Positions 52,194-61,575 are shown, counted from the stretch's first letter. The stretch is DNA of 64,000 nt from Bradyrhizobium guangzhouense (GCF_004114955.1 NZ_CP030053.1:5208001-5272000), one strand, 5' to 3'. Made by a program: numbers and translations. The notes: generated by a model from the sequence alone, not told the origin.

Positions 52194-53609
52194 TTGAGGG
52201 TCTTATTCGTTACGACAGAGATGGACGACTTTGTCCGCGTCGGCGGGCTTGGTGCCGTTTCCGCTGCACTTCCGAGAGCGCTCCGGCCCTTCGCCGATAT
52301 CCGGATCATGCTGCCCGGCTATCGCGACATCATCGAGCAACTCACGCATATTCAGATCGTTGGACGCTGCCCGGCATTTGCGGAGATGCCGGCTTGCTCG
52401 CTTGGACGGGCCGCGACCAAGGACGGAATGCCGGTCTATGTGCTGTTGTGCTCACAGCTCTACGATCGTCCCGGCAACCCCTATGGTGACGAGTCGGGGC
52501 GCGACTGGCCCGATAACGACATCCGCTTCGCGCGCTTTGCTTCGGCTGCCGCTGAGCTTGCCATGGGCAAGCTGGACAAGAATTGGGCAGCAGACCTGAT
52601 CCATGCCAATGACTGGCAGGCCGCGCTCGTGCCGGCCTACCTCGCCTGGCAGGGCGCCAAGCTGCCGTCGATCCTGACCATCCACAACCTCGCCTATCAG
52701 GGTCTCTTCCCAAAGGAGGCGCTGCGGCGGATCGGCGTCCCCGAAAGCTCCTTCCACATCGACGGCGTCGAGTTCTACGACCAGCTCTCCTTTCTCAAGG
52801 CAGGCCTGGTCTACGCCTCGCACCTCACCACCGTCAGCGGCACCTATGCGCGCGAGATCACGACCGAGGAATTCGGCTGCGGCCTCGAAGGCCTCTTGCG
52901 CGTCCGTTCGGATGCGTCCGAGCTCACCGGCATCCTCAACGGCATCGACGAGAGCTGGGACCCGCGCTCCTGCGCCCAGCTCGCCCAACAATTCGGCGCC
53001 GGCGACTGGGTCGGCAAGAAGGCCAATGCGGACTACGTGCGCAAGCAGTTCGGCCTGGCGGTCTCGCGCGGGCCGATGTTCGGCATCGTCGCGCGCCTCG
53101 TGCACCAGAAGGGCATCGACCTCGTGCTGTCGGCCGCCGACGAGATCATCGACGCCGGCGGACAGATCGTTGTCACCGGCTCCGGTGAGCCGGCACTCGA
53201 GCAGGCGCTGATCGACGCGCATCGCCGCCGCCCCGACGCCATCGGCGTTGCGATCGGCTTCAACGACGCGCAGGCCCGCCGCATCTTCGCCGGCAGCGAT
53301 TTCACCTTGATGCCGTCACGGTTCGAGCCGTGCGGCCTCAGCCAGATGTACGCCCAGCGCTTCGGCTCGCTGCCGATCGGCCACCAGACCGGCGGCCTCG
53401 CCGAGACCATCACCGACGGCGAGACCGGCTTCCTGTTCTCACGCCCCTCGCACGAGTCCTTCCTCGGCGGCGTGCGCCGCGCCTTCGAGGCGTTCATGGC
53501 CCAGGACCAGCTCGACACCATGCGCCGCAGTGCCATGGGCCGGTCGTTCTCGTGGAGCATCTCGGCGGGAAGCTACAGCAAGCTGTATCGGAAGCTGGCG
53601 ACGGCGTGA
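52194..53609 (+). CDS. glgA: Glycogen synthase
   Basis: 471 aa GT5 glucosyltransferase using ADP-glucose. The N-terminus RVLFVTTEMDDFVRVGGLGA matches the GlgA opening, but the Lys of the KTGGL motif (Lys15 in E. coli GlgA) is Arg15 here. DLIHANDWQAALVPAYL, ILTIHNLAYQGLFP, and GIVARLVHQKGIDLVLSA plus PSRFEPCGLSQMYAQRFGS (nucleotide-sugar site) are intact. It starts with TTG 52194 (GGAAGAGGG ahead). No other glg genes lie here, so it is an orphan copy. Confidence 0.9.
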   Translation: MRVLFVTTEMDDFVRVGGLGAVSAALPRALRPFADIRIMLPGYRDIIEQLTHIQIVGRCPAFAEMPACSLGRAATKDGMPVYVLLCSQLYDRPGNPYGDESGRDWPDNDIRFARFASAAAELAMGKLDKNWAADLIHANDWQAALVPAYLAWQGAKLPSILTIHNLAYQGLFPKEALRRIGVPESSFHIDGVEFYDQLSFLKAGLVYASHLTTVSGTYAREITTEEFGCGLEGLLRVRSDASELTGILNGIDESWDPRSCAQLAQQFGAGDWVGKKANADYVRKQFGLAVSRGPMFGIVARLVHQKGIDLVLSAADEIIDAGGQIVVTGSGEPALEQALIDAHRRRPDAIGVAIGFNDAQARRIFAGSDFTLMPSRFEPCGLSQMYAQRFGSLPIGHQTGGLAETITDGETGFLFSRPSHESFLGGVRRAFEAFMAQDQLDTMRRSAMGRSFSWSISAGSYSKLYRKLATA

Positions 53610-53623
53610 GGCCGCCCATTCTC

Positions 53624-53758
53624 TCGTGCCCCGGACGCAGCGCAACGTCTCTTCGACGGTGCGCTGCTGAGTCGGGGCCCATGACGCGACGGAGTTCGTG
53701 GCTCCTGGGTCCCGGCTCTGCGCAGCAGCGCTACGCGCTGCAGCTTGTCCGGGACACG
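53624..53758. repeat. Palindromic repeat CGTGCCCCGGACGC...GTCCGGGACACG, copy 3
   Basis: Outer arms CGTGCCCCGGAC / GTCCGGGACACG with inner GAGTCGGGGCCCA and GGGTCCCGGCTC. It lies between convergent glgA and the MpaB-type gene, and is related to the copies at 17911 and 25395. Confidence 0.85.
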
Positions 53759-53762
53759 GCGA

Positions 53763-54752
53763 TCACCCCTTCCCGCGCACATCCATCTGCGGCCGTCCGA
53801 TCCAGAGCCGGTTGAGACCGCGGATCATCCAATCTGGCTGCAGCTCGCCACGTAACCGGGCCTGCGCTTCCTGATAGGGGCTGGCATAGCGCAGCCGATC
53901 CGGCAGTTTCGGATAGATGCGCCTTATCCAGCTCAGCGCATCATCGGCGGCCTTCATGTCGCGCGCGTCGAGCGCGAGCCCAAAACCCTCGCGCAAGCGC
54001 TCCGGCAGCATCTTCGCCGTGAGCGCGCGATACCATCGCGGCGGCCGCAACCAGGGGCGCGCGCCTGCGAAGATCTGCGTCGCGATCTCGCGCGCCGCAT
54101 CGCTGACGGTCAGCGTCTCCGACTGCGCCATCGAAGCCGTGTAGGCCGCAAAGGCCGACCAATCCGCCGGCAGGTCATCGCCGGTCAATCCGAACAAGGC
54201 GCCAAACGTCCGGCTCTCGGTCCAGTAAAGCTCGCGCTCCTCCGCCGCGAGCTTCGGCAGAACCTGATCATGCGCCATCAACGCCGACTCGACCAGCGTT
54301 GCATGAACCCAGCGCAGCGACGGGATGTCGTTGGCGCAGTAGCGCGAGCCCGCCGCGAACGGACCGACGGCCTCGGGCATCTCGCCGACGATCATGGTGT
54401 GGCGCCGATGCAATTGCCGGGACGCGAGCAGCGCCCGATCGAGCGACCCGAACACCATCGCAAAGACGATGTCGAAGGTGCGATGAAAACGGCCGATCGG
54501 ATCGGCAAAGGTCGTCGAGTGCTCGGCGATGGCGGCCGCGACCCAGGGATGAGCCAGTTGCAGCAGCAACGCGCGGCCGGCGCCGAGAAAGACGGCCGCC
54601 TCCCGGTCAATCCGCCAGGTCATCGAGCCCGGTCCGAACACGCCCGCGATCGGCCCTGCGGCTTCAGCCCGCACCTTGTCGAGAGCAGACTCCAGATCGT
54701 CTTCCGAGACCACCTTTGCGACACCCTGCGAGCGGAAGCGAGAACGATCCAC
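53763..54752 (-). CDS. Oxygenase MpaB family protein (DUF2236)
   Basis: 329 aa from a GTG. The N-terminal part has MTWRIDREAAVFLGAGRALL and QLAHPWVAAAIAEHS (haem-binding His region in relatives), then RTFDIVFAMVFGSLDRAL and RRHTMIVGE; the family includes rubber-oxygenase Lcp relatives and MpaB. The exact reaction is unknown. It follows the lipase gene by 31 bases and is probably co-transcribed with it. The start is uncertain: ribosome-binding site is weak. Confidence 0.8.
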   Translation of the reverse strand: MDRSRFRSQGVAKVVSEDDLESALDKVRAEAAGPIAGVFGPGSMTWRIDREAAVFLGAGRALLLQLAHPWVAAAIAEHSTTFADPIGRFHRTFDIVFAMVFGSLDRALLASRQLHRRHTMIVGEMPEAVGPFAAGSRYCANDIPSLRWVHATLVESALMAHDQVLPKLAAEERELYWTESRTFGALFGLTGDDLPADWSAFAAYTASMAQSETLTVSDAAREIATQIFAGARPWLRPPRWYRALTAKMLPERLREGFGLALDARDMKAADDALSWIRRIYPKLPDRLRYASPYQEAQARLRGELQPDWMIRGLNRLWIGRPQMDVRGKG

Positions 54753-54783
54753 AAGGCCTGTGGCAATTCGATGAAGCGAACCG

Positions 54784-55926
54784 CTATTCCGCCGCCAACG
54801 GCATCTCGTCGACGGGCTCGTGCAACACCACGCCCGACAACGGATCGAACTCGCCGATCCACGGCGCGCGCGTCAGCACCGACCTTGTGTGCGCATAGCC
54901 GGCGTCCCAGCGCTGCTTGATGCCTGAGGGGCTGAAGTCGATGTCCTTGGTATGGGTCTCGCGATCGAGCTGCGGCGCCAGCAGGCGCACCACATGCATG
55001 CGCGTCGAGCAGCCATAGCCGATCAACTCCCTGACCGCGGGATCGTCGCGCTCGCCTTCGGGCAATCGCGCCGCCAGCTGGTTGATGACGTGGCGCAGGC
55101 GATGGGCCTGCTGCTGACGCTCGATCTGGCTCGCGATCCGGCTGGAATATTGCACGTCCTTGTGCCGGGTCAGCACCTCACCCATCGTCGTCGGCTCGGT
55201 GCCAACGGGATTCCACAGATGCACGGAGAAGATCAGCGAATTCCGGCGCGGATTGTCGTCGAACACGGCTTCCGTCGGTGAGTTCGAGAGGATGCCGCCG
55301 TCCCAGTAAAGCTCGCCGTCGATACGCACCGCCGGAAAGGCCGGCGGCAGCGCGCCCGAAGCCATCACATGCTTCACCGTCAGCTCGCAGTCGCGGCTGT
55401 CGAAATAGCGCATCTGGCTGGAGCCGACATGCGCGGCGCCAACCGTGAGGCGCGGCGCACCGCAATTAGCGAGGCTGAAATCGACGAGCCCAGCCAGCGT
55501 GCTCTCCAGCGGCGCAGTCGAATAATAGCCGGCGCGATCGGCGCCCAGCGGAAAGGACTCGCCGGCATGCGCCAGCGGATTGGGCTGGAAGAAGCCGGCA
55601 ATGCCGCCGGCGATGGTCGACCAATAGGCAAGCGTGTCGTCGAAGCCGGGAATGCCGATCGAGAGAGGCCAGGCCGGCTTCTGCTCCATCCGCTTCCAGA
55701 ACTCCTTGAGGCGGGCGAGCCTGACCTCCGGTGAATTGCCGGCGATCAGGCTCGCATTGATCGCGCCGATCGAGGTGCCGATCACCCAGTCCGGCTCGAT
55801 GCCGGCCTCGTGCAGGGCCTGGTAGACGCCCGCCTGATAGGCGCCGAGCGCACCGCCGCCTTGCAGCACCAGCACGATCTGTCCCGGCAGGTCGTTCGGC
55901 CTGCACACCCCGGCATTTCCCTGCAT
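54784..55926 (-). CDS. Patatin-like phospholipase
   Basis: 380 aa lipid acyl hydrolase. Oxyanion-hole GGGALGAYQAGVYQAL, nucleophile Ser52 in VIGTSIGAINAS, and catalytic Asp in YWDGGILSNSPTEA form the Ser-Asp dyad. A C-terminal helical DUF3734-like region (about 265-380) follows. It may act on phospholipids or polyhydroxybutyrate-related lipids. Start ATG 55926 with AGGAGTG ahead. Upstream frame to 56187 runs antisense through fixS and is not coding. Confidence 0.9.
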   Translation of the reverse strand: MQGNAGVCRPNDLPGQIVLVLQGGGALGAYQAGVYQALHEAGIEPDWVIGTSIGAINASLIAGNSPEVRLARLKEFWKRMEQKPAWPLSIGIPGFDDTLAYWSTIAGGIAGFFQPNPLAHAGESFPLGADRAGYYSTAPLESTLAGLVDFSLANCGAPRLTVGAAHVGSSQMRYFDSRDCELTVKHVMASGALPPAFPAVRIDGELYWDGGILSNSPTEAVFDDNPRRNSLIFSVHLWNPVGTEPTTMGEVLTRHKDVQYSSRIASQIERQQQAHRLRHVINQLAARLPEGERDDPAVRELIGYGCSTRMHVVRLLAPQLDRETHTKDIDFSPSGIKQRWDAGYAHTRSVLTRAPWIGEFDPLSGVVLHEPVDEMPLAAE

Positions 55927-56056
55927 GCCCGTCGCACTCCTGCTCCGAAAGAGCCTTACGCAAAATCCTCCTTCCTTGTTACGCCCGACGACCATCGGCC
56001 GTCCAGCAACCATCGTTGGGGAGGGAGTGCAGAAGGCTATGGGAACCAAGGATGCG

Positions 56057-56227
56057 TCAACGCTTTGCCGGCGCCTCTTGCGGCGGCGGGTCGTCGTCCG
56101 AGATCGCCCGCCAGGCTGCGCCGTCAAGATCGTCGTATTGCCCGCTGCGGAGCGACCAGAGGAAGGCGGCGAGGCCCGCACCTCCAAGCATTAGCGCCAG
56201 CGGCACCAGGATGACCAGTATTTCCAT
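56057..56227 (-). CDS. fixS: cbb3 oxidase assembly protein FixS/CcoS
   Basis: 56 aa single-helix membrane protein: MEILVILVPLALMLGGAGLA then AFLWSLRSGQYDDLDGAAW; the WSLRSGQYDDL motif defines CcoS. Required for putting copper or haem into the cbb3 oxidase. Its ATG overlaps the fixI stop by one base (TGATG), showing translational coupling. Last gene of fixGHIS. Confidence 0.95.
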   Translation of the reverse strand: MEILVILVPLALMLGGAGLAAFLWSLRSGQYDDLDGAAWRAISDDDPPPQEAPAKR

Positions 56228-58416
56228 CACATGATCTCCCGCGAGGCGCTGCGGGCCCGCAGCGCATTCAGCATGACCAGGATCGAGGATCCGCTCATGG
56301 CGGCCGCGGCAATCAAGGGCGTCACCACGCCGCTGATCGCGACCGGCACGGCCAGCACGTTATAGCCGATCGCAAGCCAGAGGTTTTGCCGCATCAGATG
56401 CAGCGCCTTGCGCGCGGAATCGATGGCCGCGACGACCGGGGCCAGCGGCCGGCCGAGGAAGACCAGATCGGCGGTGGCCTGGCTCAGATGCGCCGCCGAA
56501 ATCGGCGACATCGAGACATGGGCTGCCGCCAGCGACGGCGCATCGTTCATGCCGTCGCCGACCATCAGCACCTTTGCGCCGCACCGCTTCAGCTCCTCGA
56601 TCCGCGCGATCTTGTCGGCCGGGGTCACGCCGGCGCGCCATTCGACGATGCCGAGCGCATGGGCCGCCGCGATCACCGCGGCTTCGCGGTCGCCCGAGAG
56701 GATCTCGACGCCAATATTGCGCGCCTTCAGTGCCGCGATCACGGCCTGTGCGTCCGGACGCAGACCCTGGCGCACGGTGAGGATGAATTTTTCGGGTCCC
56801 TTGCTGAAAGCCACGACGGACGCTTCGGGATCGAGTGTCGCGCCGACGACCAGCGCCTCGGCGCCGCAGAAGGACGGACGGCCGAGCCGGAGCTCGACAC
56901 CATCCACCACGGCGCGGACGCCCTGCCCGGCTTCCTCGGCCGCACTCAGTATCGGGGACTTCGCGCCTGCGGCCTGGGCGACCGCGGCGGCCACCGGATG
57001 ATGGCTCGACAGCGCGAGGCGGCCGGCAAGTTCGAACACGCCGGCGGGGATATCGGCTGCGTTCGTGACCTCGAGATCCGGCAGCGTCAACGTGCCGGTC
57101 TTGTCGAAGATGACGTGATCCGCCTCGGCAAGACGCTCGATGGCGTCGCCGGAATTGAGCAGCACGCCGGCCTTGAACATCGCGCCTGAGGTCACCGTCT
57201 GCACGGTCGGAATAGCCAGCCCGAGCGCGCAGGGACAGGTGATGATCAGCACCGCAACGCCCGTCACGATCGCATCGTGCCAGCCGGCGCCCGCGATGGC
57301 CCAGCCCAGAATGGTGATCAACGCAGTGGCATGCACCACCGGCGCATAGAGACGCGAGGCGCGATCGGCGAGCCGCATATAGCGCGAGCGCGCGGCAAGC
57401 GCGTTGTCGAGCAGGCGGGTGATCTCGGCAAGCAGCGTTGCTTCCGATGCGGCCGAAACGCGCACTCGCAAGCTTCCGGAGATGTTCATGGAGCCGGCAT
57501 ACACAGGCGTGCCGTGCTCGGCCGTGACATAGAGCGTCTCGCCGGTGATCAGGCTCTGGTCGATCTCGGAGCGTCCCTCGATCACGGTGCCGTCGACGGC
57601 GCAGCGCTCGCCGGGTCGCAGCAGCACGATGTCGCCGGGGTGGATGGCGGCGACCGGCACCTGGGTTATCTCGTCGGCCCCGACGAACTTCGCCGCGGTC
57701 TCCGCCTTCAGCGCGGCGAGATTGCCGGCGACCGCGCGGGTCCGCCGCCGCATGTTCTGATCGAGGACGCGACCGACCAGCAGGAACGTCAGCAGCATGA
57801 TCGCCGCGTCGAAATAGGCATGCTCGGCGTGGTTGATGGTCTCGACCACGGACATGCCGAGCGCAAGGCACACGCCGATGGAGATCGGCACGTCCATATT
57901 GGTGGTCTTGTTCGACAGCGCCCGCCAGGCCGAGCGGAAGAACGGCTGGCCGGCATAGGCGGCCGCCGGCAGTGCGATCAGCGCCGACAGCCAGTGGAAG
58001 AAGTCGCGCTGCTCGGGCAGCATGTCCGAGACGTTGCCTGACCACACCGGGATCGACAGCATCATCACATTCATGGTGGCAAAGGCGGCAACGCCGAGAC
58101 AGCGCAGCAGGAAACGCGATTCGGCGACCTCGCCCGCCTCCGCGCTCTCGGTCTCGTAGGGATAGGCCTTGTAGCCGAGCTCCTCGAGCCGATCGATGAA
58201 GCGGGCAGGATCCAGCGTGCCCGCCTTCCATTCCAGCGCAACGCGCCGGTCGGTGAGGTTCACCCGTGCCAGCGTGACATCGGGGATCGCGGACAGGCCT
58301 CGCTCGATCTTGGCCATGCAGCCGGCGCAGTGAACGCCTTCGACGGCGAGGTCGATGTGCTGAACGCCCGCGCCCGCGGCGCGGACATAGTGGGAGAAAT
58401 CGCGTGTCACCTGCAT
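56227..58416 (-). CDS. fixI: Copper-exporting P-type ATPase FixI/CcoI
   Basis: 729 aa inner-membrane P1B ATPase needed for copper delivery to the cbb3 oxidase. Heavy-metal domain with Cys30 and Cys33 (GVHCAGCMAKIERG); membrane CPC motif in IITCPCALGLAIP; phosphorylation Asp in VIFDKTGTLTLPD; hinge GDGMNDAPSLAAAHV. Eight helices are expected. The start is 10 bases after the fixH stop. Confidence 0.96.
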   Translation of the reverse strand: MQVTRDFSHYVRAAGAGVQHIDLAVEGVHCAGCMAKIERGLSAIPDVTLARVNLTDRRVALEWKAGTLDPARFIDRLEELGYKAYPYETESAEAGEVAESRFLLRCLGVAAFATMNVMMLSIPVWSGNVSDMLPEQRDFFHWLSALIALPAAAYAGQPFFRSAWRALSNKTTNMDVPISIGVCLALGMSVVETINHAEHAYFDAAIMLLTFLLVGRVLDQNMRRRTRAVAGNLAALKAETAAKFVGADEITQVPVAAIHPGDIVLLRPGERCAVDGTVIEGRSEIDQSLITGETLYVTAEHGTPVYAGSMNISGSLRVRVSAASEATLLAEITRLLDNALAARSRYMRLADRASRLYAPVVHATALITILGWAIAGAGWHDAIVTGVAVLIITCPCALGLAIPTVQTVTSGAMFKAGVLLNSGDAIERLAEADHVIFDKTGTLTLPDLEVTNAADIPAGVFELAGRLALSSHHPVAAAVAQAAGAKSPILSAAEEAGQGVRAVVDGVELRLGRPSFCGAEALVVGATLDPEASVVAFSKGPEKFILTVRQGLRPDAQAVIAALKARNIGVEILSGDREAAVIAAAHALGIVEWRAGVTPADKIARIEELKRCGAKVLMVGDGMNDAPSLAAAHVSMSPISAAHLSQATADLVFLGRPLAPVVAAIDSARKALHLMRQNLWLAIGYNVLAVPVAISGVVTPLIAAAAMSGSSILVMLNALRARSASREIM

Positions 58417-58426
58417 GGCGCGGCCG

Positions 58427-58912
58427 TCAGTTCAGGATCACGCGGTTGCGCGACAGGAACACGCGCTCACCTTTCGCATCGCCCTCGATGACGAGATCCC
58501 ACAGGCCGGGCGCGACGGCGGCGGCATTGCCGCGATAGATGCCGATACCGGCCTCCGCGAGGTCGACCGCGAGATCGGCGCGCTTGTCGGTCGGCCGTTC
58601 CAGGCGCCCGCCGAATTTCAACCCGCTCAGCGGCCGGCCCGCCGCATCGCGCGCCTCGACCTGAAGCACGGCATTGCCGTCGGCGCGCCGCTCGATATGG
58701 GCGTTGACCTGCCATTTGCGCGCGGTCTGGTCCTGCGCCGCCGTGATTTCGCGCTCATAGGCGAGGCCCGCTGCATAGGGGCTGTCGACATCGGTGCCGG
58801 GCAGCGTCGCAATCGCGAGCTTCATCATGGTGACGTTGACACCGATCACGACGCCGAAGAAGGCGACGAGCATCAGGAAGACCTTCGTTCCGGTCAGAGG
58901 CTTGGTTGCCAT
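58427..58912 (-). CDS. fixH: cbb3 oxidase assembly protein FixH/CcoH
   Basis: 161 aa with one N-terminal helix (KVFLMLVAFFGVVIGVNVTM) and a periplasmic domain: GLAYEREITAAQDQTARKWQ, GRPLSGLKFGGRLERPTDK, APGLWDLVIEGDAKGERVF. It stays with the oxidase and aids assembly. It begins 15 bases after fixG. Confidence 0.95.
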   Translation of the reverse strand: MATKPLTGTKVFLMLVAFFGVVIGVNVTMMKLAIATLPGTDVDSPYAAGLAYEREITAAQDQTARKWQVNAHIERRADGNAVLQVEARDAAGRPLSGLKFGGRLERPTDKRADLAVDLAEAGIGIYRGNAAAVAPGLWDLVIEGDAKGERVFLSRNRVILN

Positions 58913-58927
58913 TTCAGTCTCCTGGTC

Positions 58928-60394
58928 TTACGGCGCGACGAAATTGTCTGTGGTGGATGCAGCCTCGCCGAGTCCGATGTCCGTGACGCGGAAGCGAACC
59001 GGGATCGACTTCTCCGGATTGCCCTCGGCCGGCGCGGTGACGAGCAGGCGCAGCTCACTGGTGGAGTCGCGGGGGATCACGATCATCGGGCGATCCGGCG
59101 TCACGGAATCAGCGCCGACGACATGGATCGTCGAATTGACCGGGCCATCGATATCGATCGCGATCACGCGATCATGTCCGCTCTTGTTCAGAAGCCGGGC
59201 GGTGTAGGCATTGCGGATCGATCCGTCGCTGAGCCGGACCGCAACCGGGTTGCGGTCGTGCAGCACGTTGATGTCGAGCAGGGTGCGGGTCGCCAGCACG
59301 TAGACCATGATGCCGCCGACCGCCGCGATGATCGCGCTGTAGGCCATGGTGCGCGGACGGACGATGCGATAGATCGGCGCCTTGCCTTCCTGGCGTCGCT
59401 GGATGTTGATGTCGTTGTCATAACCGATCAGCCGCTTCGGCCGGCCGATCTTGGTCATGACGTTGTCGCAGGCGTCGATGCAGAGCCCGCACTGGATGCA
59501 TTCGAGCTGCGGCCCGTTGCGGATGTCGATGCCGGTCGGGCAGACCGCGACGCATTGATAGCAGTCGACGCAATCGCCGACGTGCTCGCCGAGCGCGCGC
59601 AGCTCGGCGGCCTTCTTCACGGACGTGCGCTTCTCGCCGCGGTCGTAGCGATAGGTGACGTTGAGCGCCCATTCGTCGGTGAGTGCGGCCTGGATGCGCG
59701 GCCACGGGCACATATAGGTGCAGACCTGCTCGCGCATGAAGCCGGCGAGTACATAGGTCGTTGCGGTCAGGATGCCGATCCAGATATAGGCGATGACAGG
59801 CGCCTGAAAGGTCAGGAGCTGCTTCACCAGCGTCGGGGCGTCGTTGAAATAGAGCACCCAGGCGCCGCCGGTCCACCAGGCGATCATCAGCCAGGTCGCA
59901 TGCTTGAGCACGATCTCGGAGAGGCGCTTGGGCGTCAGCGCGCCGGCCGATTTGTCCTTCCGCATCCGCTCGCGGCGATCGCCTTCGAAGAAGCGTTCGA
60001 CCGCATAGAACAGATCGGTCCAGACCGTTTGCGGACAGAGATAGCCACACCAGATGCGACCGCCGACCGAGTTCATCAGGAACAGCGCGACCGCGGCGAC
60101 GATCAACAGGCCGGTGAAATAATAGACTTCCTGCGGCCAGAGCTCGATGAAGAAGAAGTAGAAGCGGCTGTTGGGCAGATCGATCAGCACCGCCTGGCTG
60201 GGAGCGCCCAAGCCTCTGTTCCAGCGCACGAAGGGAAGGAAGTAGTAGACGCCCAGGCAAAAGGCCATCAGGCCCCATTTGATCCGGCGGAAGGTGCCCT
60301 GGACGCTCTGGGGATAGACCTTCTTGCGGGCTACGTAGAGCGGCCCGTTGTCATCATCCGATGTGAGATCTTTCGGGTTCACGGTCTTGTTCAT
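58928..60394 (-). CDS. fixG: cbb3 oxidase accessory iron-sulfur protein FixG/CcoG
   Basis: 488 aa membrane protein with five helices and two [4Fe-4S] motifs (CVDCYQCVAVCPTGIDIRNG and CIQCGLCIDACDNVM), plus WCGYLCPQTVWTDL, CTYMCPWPRIQ and a C-terminal Ig-like domain. It acts as a Cu(II) reductase in cbb3 assembly. First gene of fixGHIS, with a FixK2-type box 58 bases before its start. Confidence 0.96.
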   Translation of the reverse strand: MNKTVNPKDLTSDDDNGPLYVARKKVYPQSVQGTFRRIKWGLMAFCLGVYYFLPFVRWNRGLGAPSQAVLIDLPNSRFYFFFIELWPQEVYYFTGLLIVAAVALFLMNSVGGRIWCGYLCPQTVWTDLFYAVERFFEGDRRERMRKDKSAGALTPKRLSEIVLKHATWLMIAWWTGGAWVLYFNDAPTLVKQLLTFQAPVIAYIWIGILTATTYVLAGFMREQVCTYMCPWPRIQAALTDEWALNVTYRYDRGEKRTSVKKAAELRALGEHVGDCVDCYQCVAVCPTGIDIRNGPQLECIQCGLCIDACDNVMTKIGRPKRLIGYDNDINIQRRQEGKAPIYRIVRPRTMAYSAIIAAVGGIMVYVLATRTLLDINVLHDRNPVAVRLSDGSIRNAYTARLLNKSGHDRVIAIDIDGPVNSTIHVVGADSVTPDRPMIVIPRDSTSELRLLVTAPAEGNPEKSIPVRFRVTDIGLGEAASTTDNFVAP

Positions 60395-60451
60395 CGCTCA
60401 AGTCGCCTCAGAAGGTGCGATTAAACCTAGACCCGACGTCACTGGGTCAGT

Positions 60452-60465
60452 TGATCCAGCGCAAA
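60452..60465 (-). promoter_or_regulatory. FixK2 box of fixGHIS
   Basis: Minus strand TTGCGCTGGATCAA fits TTG(A/C)-N6-(T/G)CAA on both strands (TTGA-N6-GCAA on plus). A -10-like TAGGTTTAAT follows at 60430-60421, putting the box near -41.5 for a start around 60417. It abuts the hairpin of the upstream operon. Confidence 0.75.
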
Positions 60466-60491
60466 CGGGGGCGAATTTGTTCGCCCCCGTC
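60466..60491 (-). terminator. Hairpin terminator between fixNOQP and fixGHIS
   Basis: Perfect eleven-base stem ACGGGGGCGAA / TTCGCCCCCGT with four-base loop; on the minus strand TTTGCG follows, so the T-run is short. 24 bases after the fixP stop. Confidence 0.75.
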
Positions 60492-60515
60492 AGCCGCCGA
60501 TCGTGACTTTTCAGG

Positions 60516-61391
60516 CTATTTTCCGCCACCCAGCGAGTGGACGTAGACCGCCATCGCCTTGATGGTGGCGGGATCGAGCCGCCCTTCCCAGGACGGCATG
60601 ACGCCGGCACGGCCATTCGCGATCGTCTCGATCAGGGTTGCCTCGTCGGAGCCATAGAGCCAGATCTTGTCGGTCAGGTTCGGCGCGCCGAGCTCCTGGT
60701 TGCCCTTGCCGCCGTCGCCGTGGCAGGCGACGCAATTGTCAGTAAAAATCTTCTCGCCTTTGGCAGCGTCGTAGCCATTCCGGGTCGGAAGGCCCGACAG
60801 CGAGCGGACATAATTGGCAACCGTGACGATCTCGTCCGGCTTCAGCACGCCGTCCTTGCCGAAGGCGAGCATCTGGCCCTCATGGGTCTTGGCATGACCC
60901 GAGCGTGCGCCGAACTGGATGGTCTGCATGATCTGGTCGAGCGTGCCGCCCCACAGCCAGTCGTCGTCGTTCAGGTTTGGAAAGCCCTTGGCGCCGGCCG
61001 CACCAGAGCCGTGGCACGGCGCGCAATTGTCGCCGAACACGGTCTTGCCCTTGGCACGGGCGAGCGCCAGCAGGGCCGGATCCTTTTCGATGTCGGCGAG
61101 GGAGGCCGCGCCCAACGCCACCATCTTGTCGCCCCTGATCCTGTCGAGGTTGGCGAGCTCGACTGCGACGTCGGCGCGCGACGAGTAGCCGAGCACGCCG
61201 CGCGTGTTGCTGGAGATCAGCGGCCAGGCCGGATAGACGATCCAGTAGCCGATCGCCCAGACGATGGTGAGATAGAACGTAATCACCCACCAGCGCGGCA
61301 GCGGCGTGTTGAGCTCCTTGATGCCATCCCACTCATGTCCGGTCGTGGACCTGCCCGTGACGGAATCGAATTCACCTTGATGATCGGTCAT
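60516..61391 (-). CDS. fixP: cbb3 oxidase dihaem cytochrome c subunit FixP/CcoP
   Basis: 291 aa. One N-terminal helix (about 34-53, WWVITFYLTIVWAIGYWIVY) and two c-type haem sites: CAPCH (Cys123, Cys126, His127) and CVACH (Cys220, Cys223, His224); axial methionines in GQMLAFG and GVMPSWE. It passes electrons from the bc1 complex through FixO to the catalytic subunit. Start ATG 61391, six bases after the fixQ stop. Confidence 0.97.
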   Translation of the reverse strand: MTDHQGEFDSVTGRSTTGHEWDGIKELNTPLPRWWVITFYLTIVWAIGYWIVYPAWPLISSNTRGVLGYSSRADVAVELANLDRIRGDKMVALGAASLADIEKDPALLALARAKGKTVFGDNCAPCHGSGAAGAKGFPNLNDDDWLWGGTLDQIMQTIQFGARSGHAKTHEGQMLAFGKDGVLKPDEIVTVANYVRSLSGLPTRNGYDAAKGEKIFTDNCVACHGDGGKGNQELGAPNLTDKIWLYGSDEATLIETIANGRAGVMPSWEGRLDPATIKAMAVYVHSLGGGK

Positions 61392-61397
61392 GATCTC

Positions 61398-61562
61398 TTA
61401 CTCCTCCCGCAACGGCAGACTGGCTGCTTCGTCGAAGGCGGCCTTGTTGCGGGGCCAGAATGCGTAGGCAATGATCGCGAGAAAGATCGCGACGAAGACC
61501 GGCGTCCAGATCGTGGTCACGAGACTGGAGGCGAGATTGTCGAGTGTCAGAATGGCTTTCAT
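61398..61562 (-). CDS. fixQ: cbb3 oxidase subunit FixQ/CcoQ
   Basis: 54 aa: MKAILTLDNLASSLVTTIWT then PVFVAIFLAIIAYAFWPRNK and a charged tail AAFDEAASLPLREE. One helix; stabilises the cbb3 complex. Too short for routine calls but position between fixO and fixP and the FWPRNK motif make it certain. Confidence 0.95.
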   Translation of the reverse strand: MKAILTLDNLASSLVTTIWTPVFVAIFLAIIAYAFWPRNKAAFDEAASLPLREE

Positions 61563-61575
61563 CGGTGATGCCTTC

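Noticed and set aside
58415..60424. 669-aa plus-strand frame opposite fixH and fixG
   Set aside because: Antisense to two certain genes and lacks any recognisable domain.
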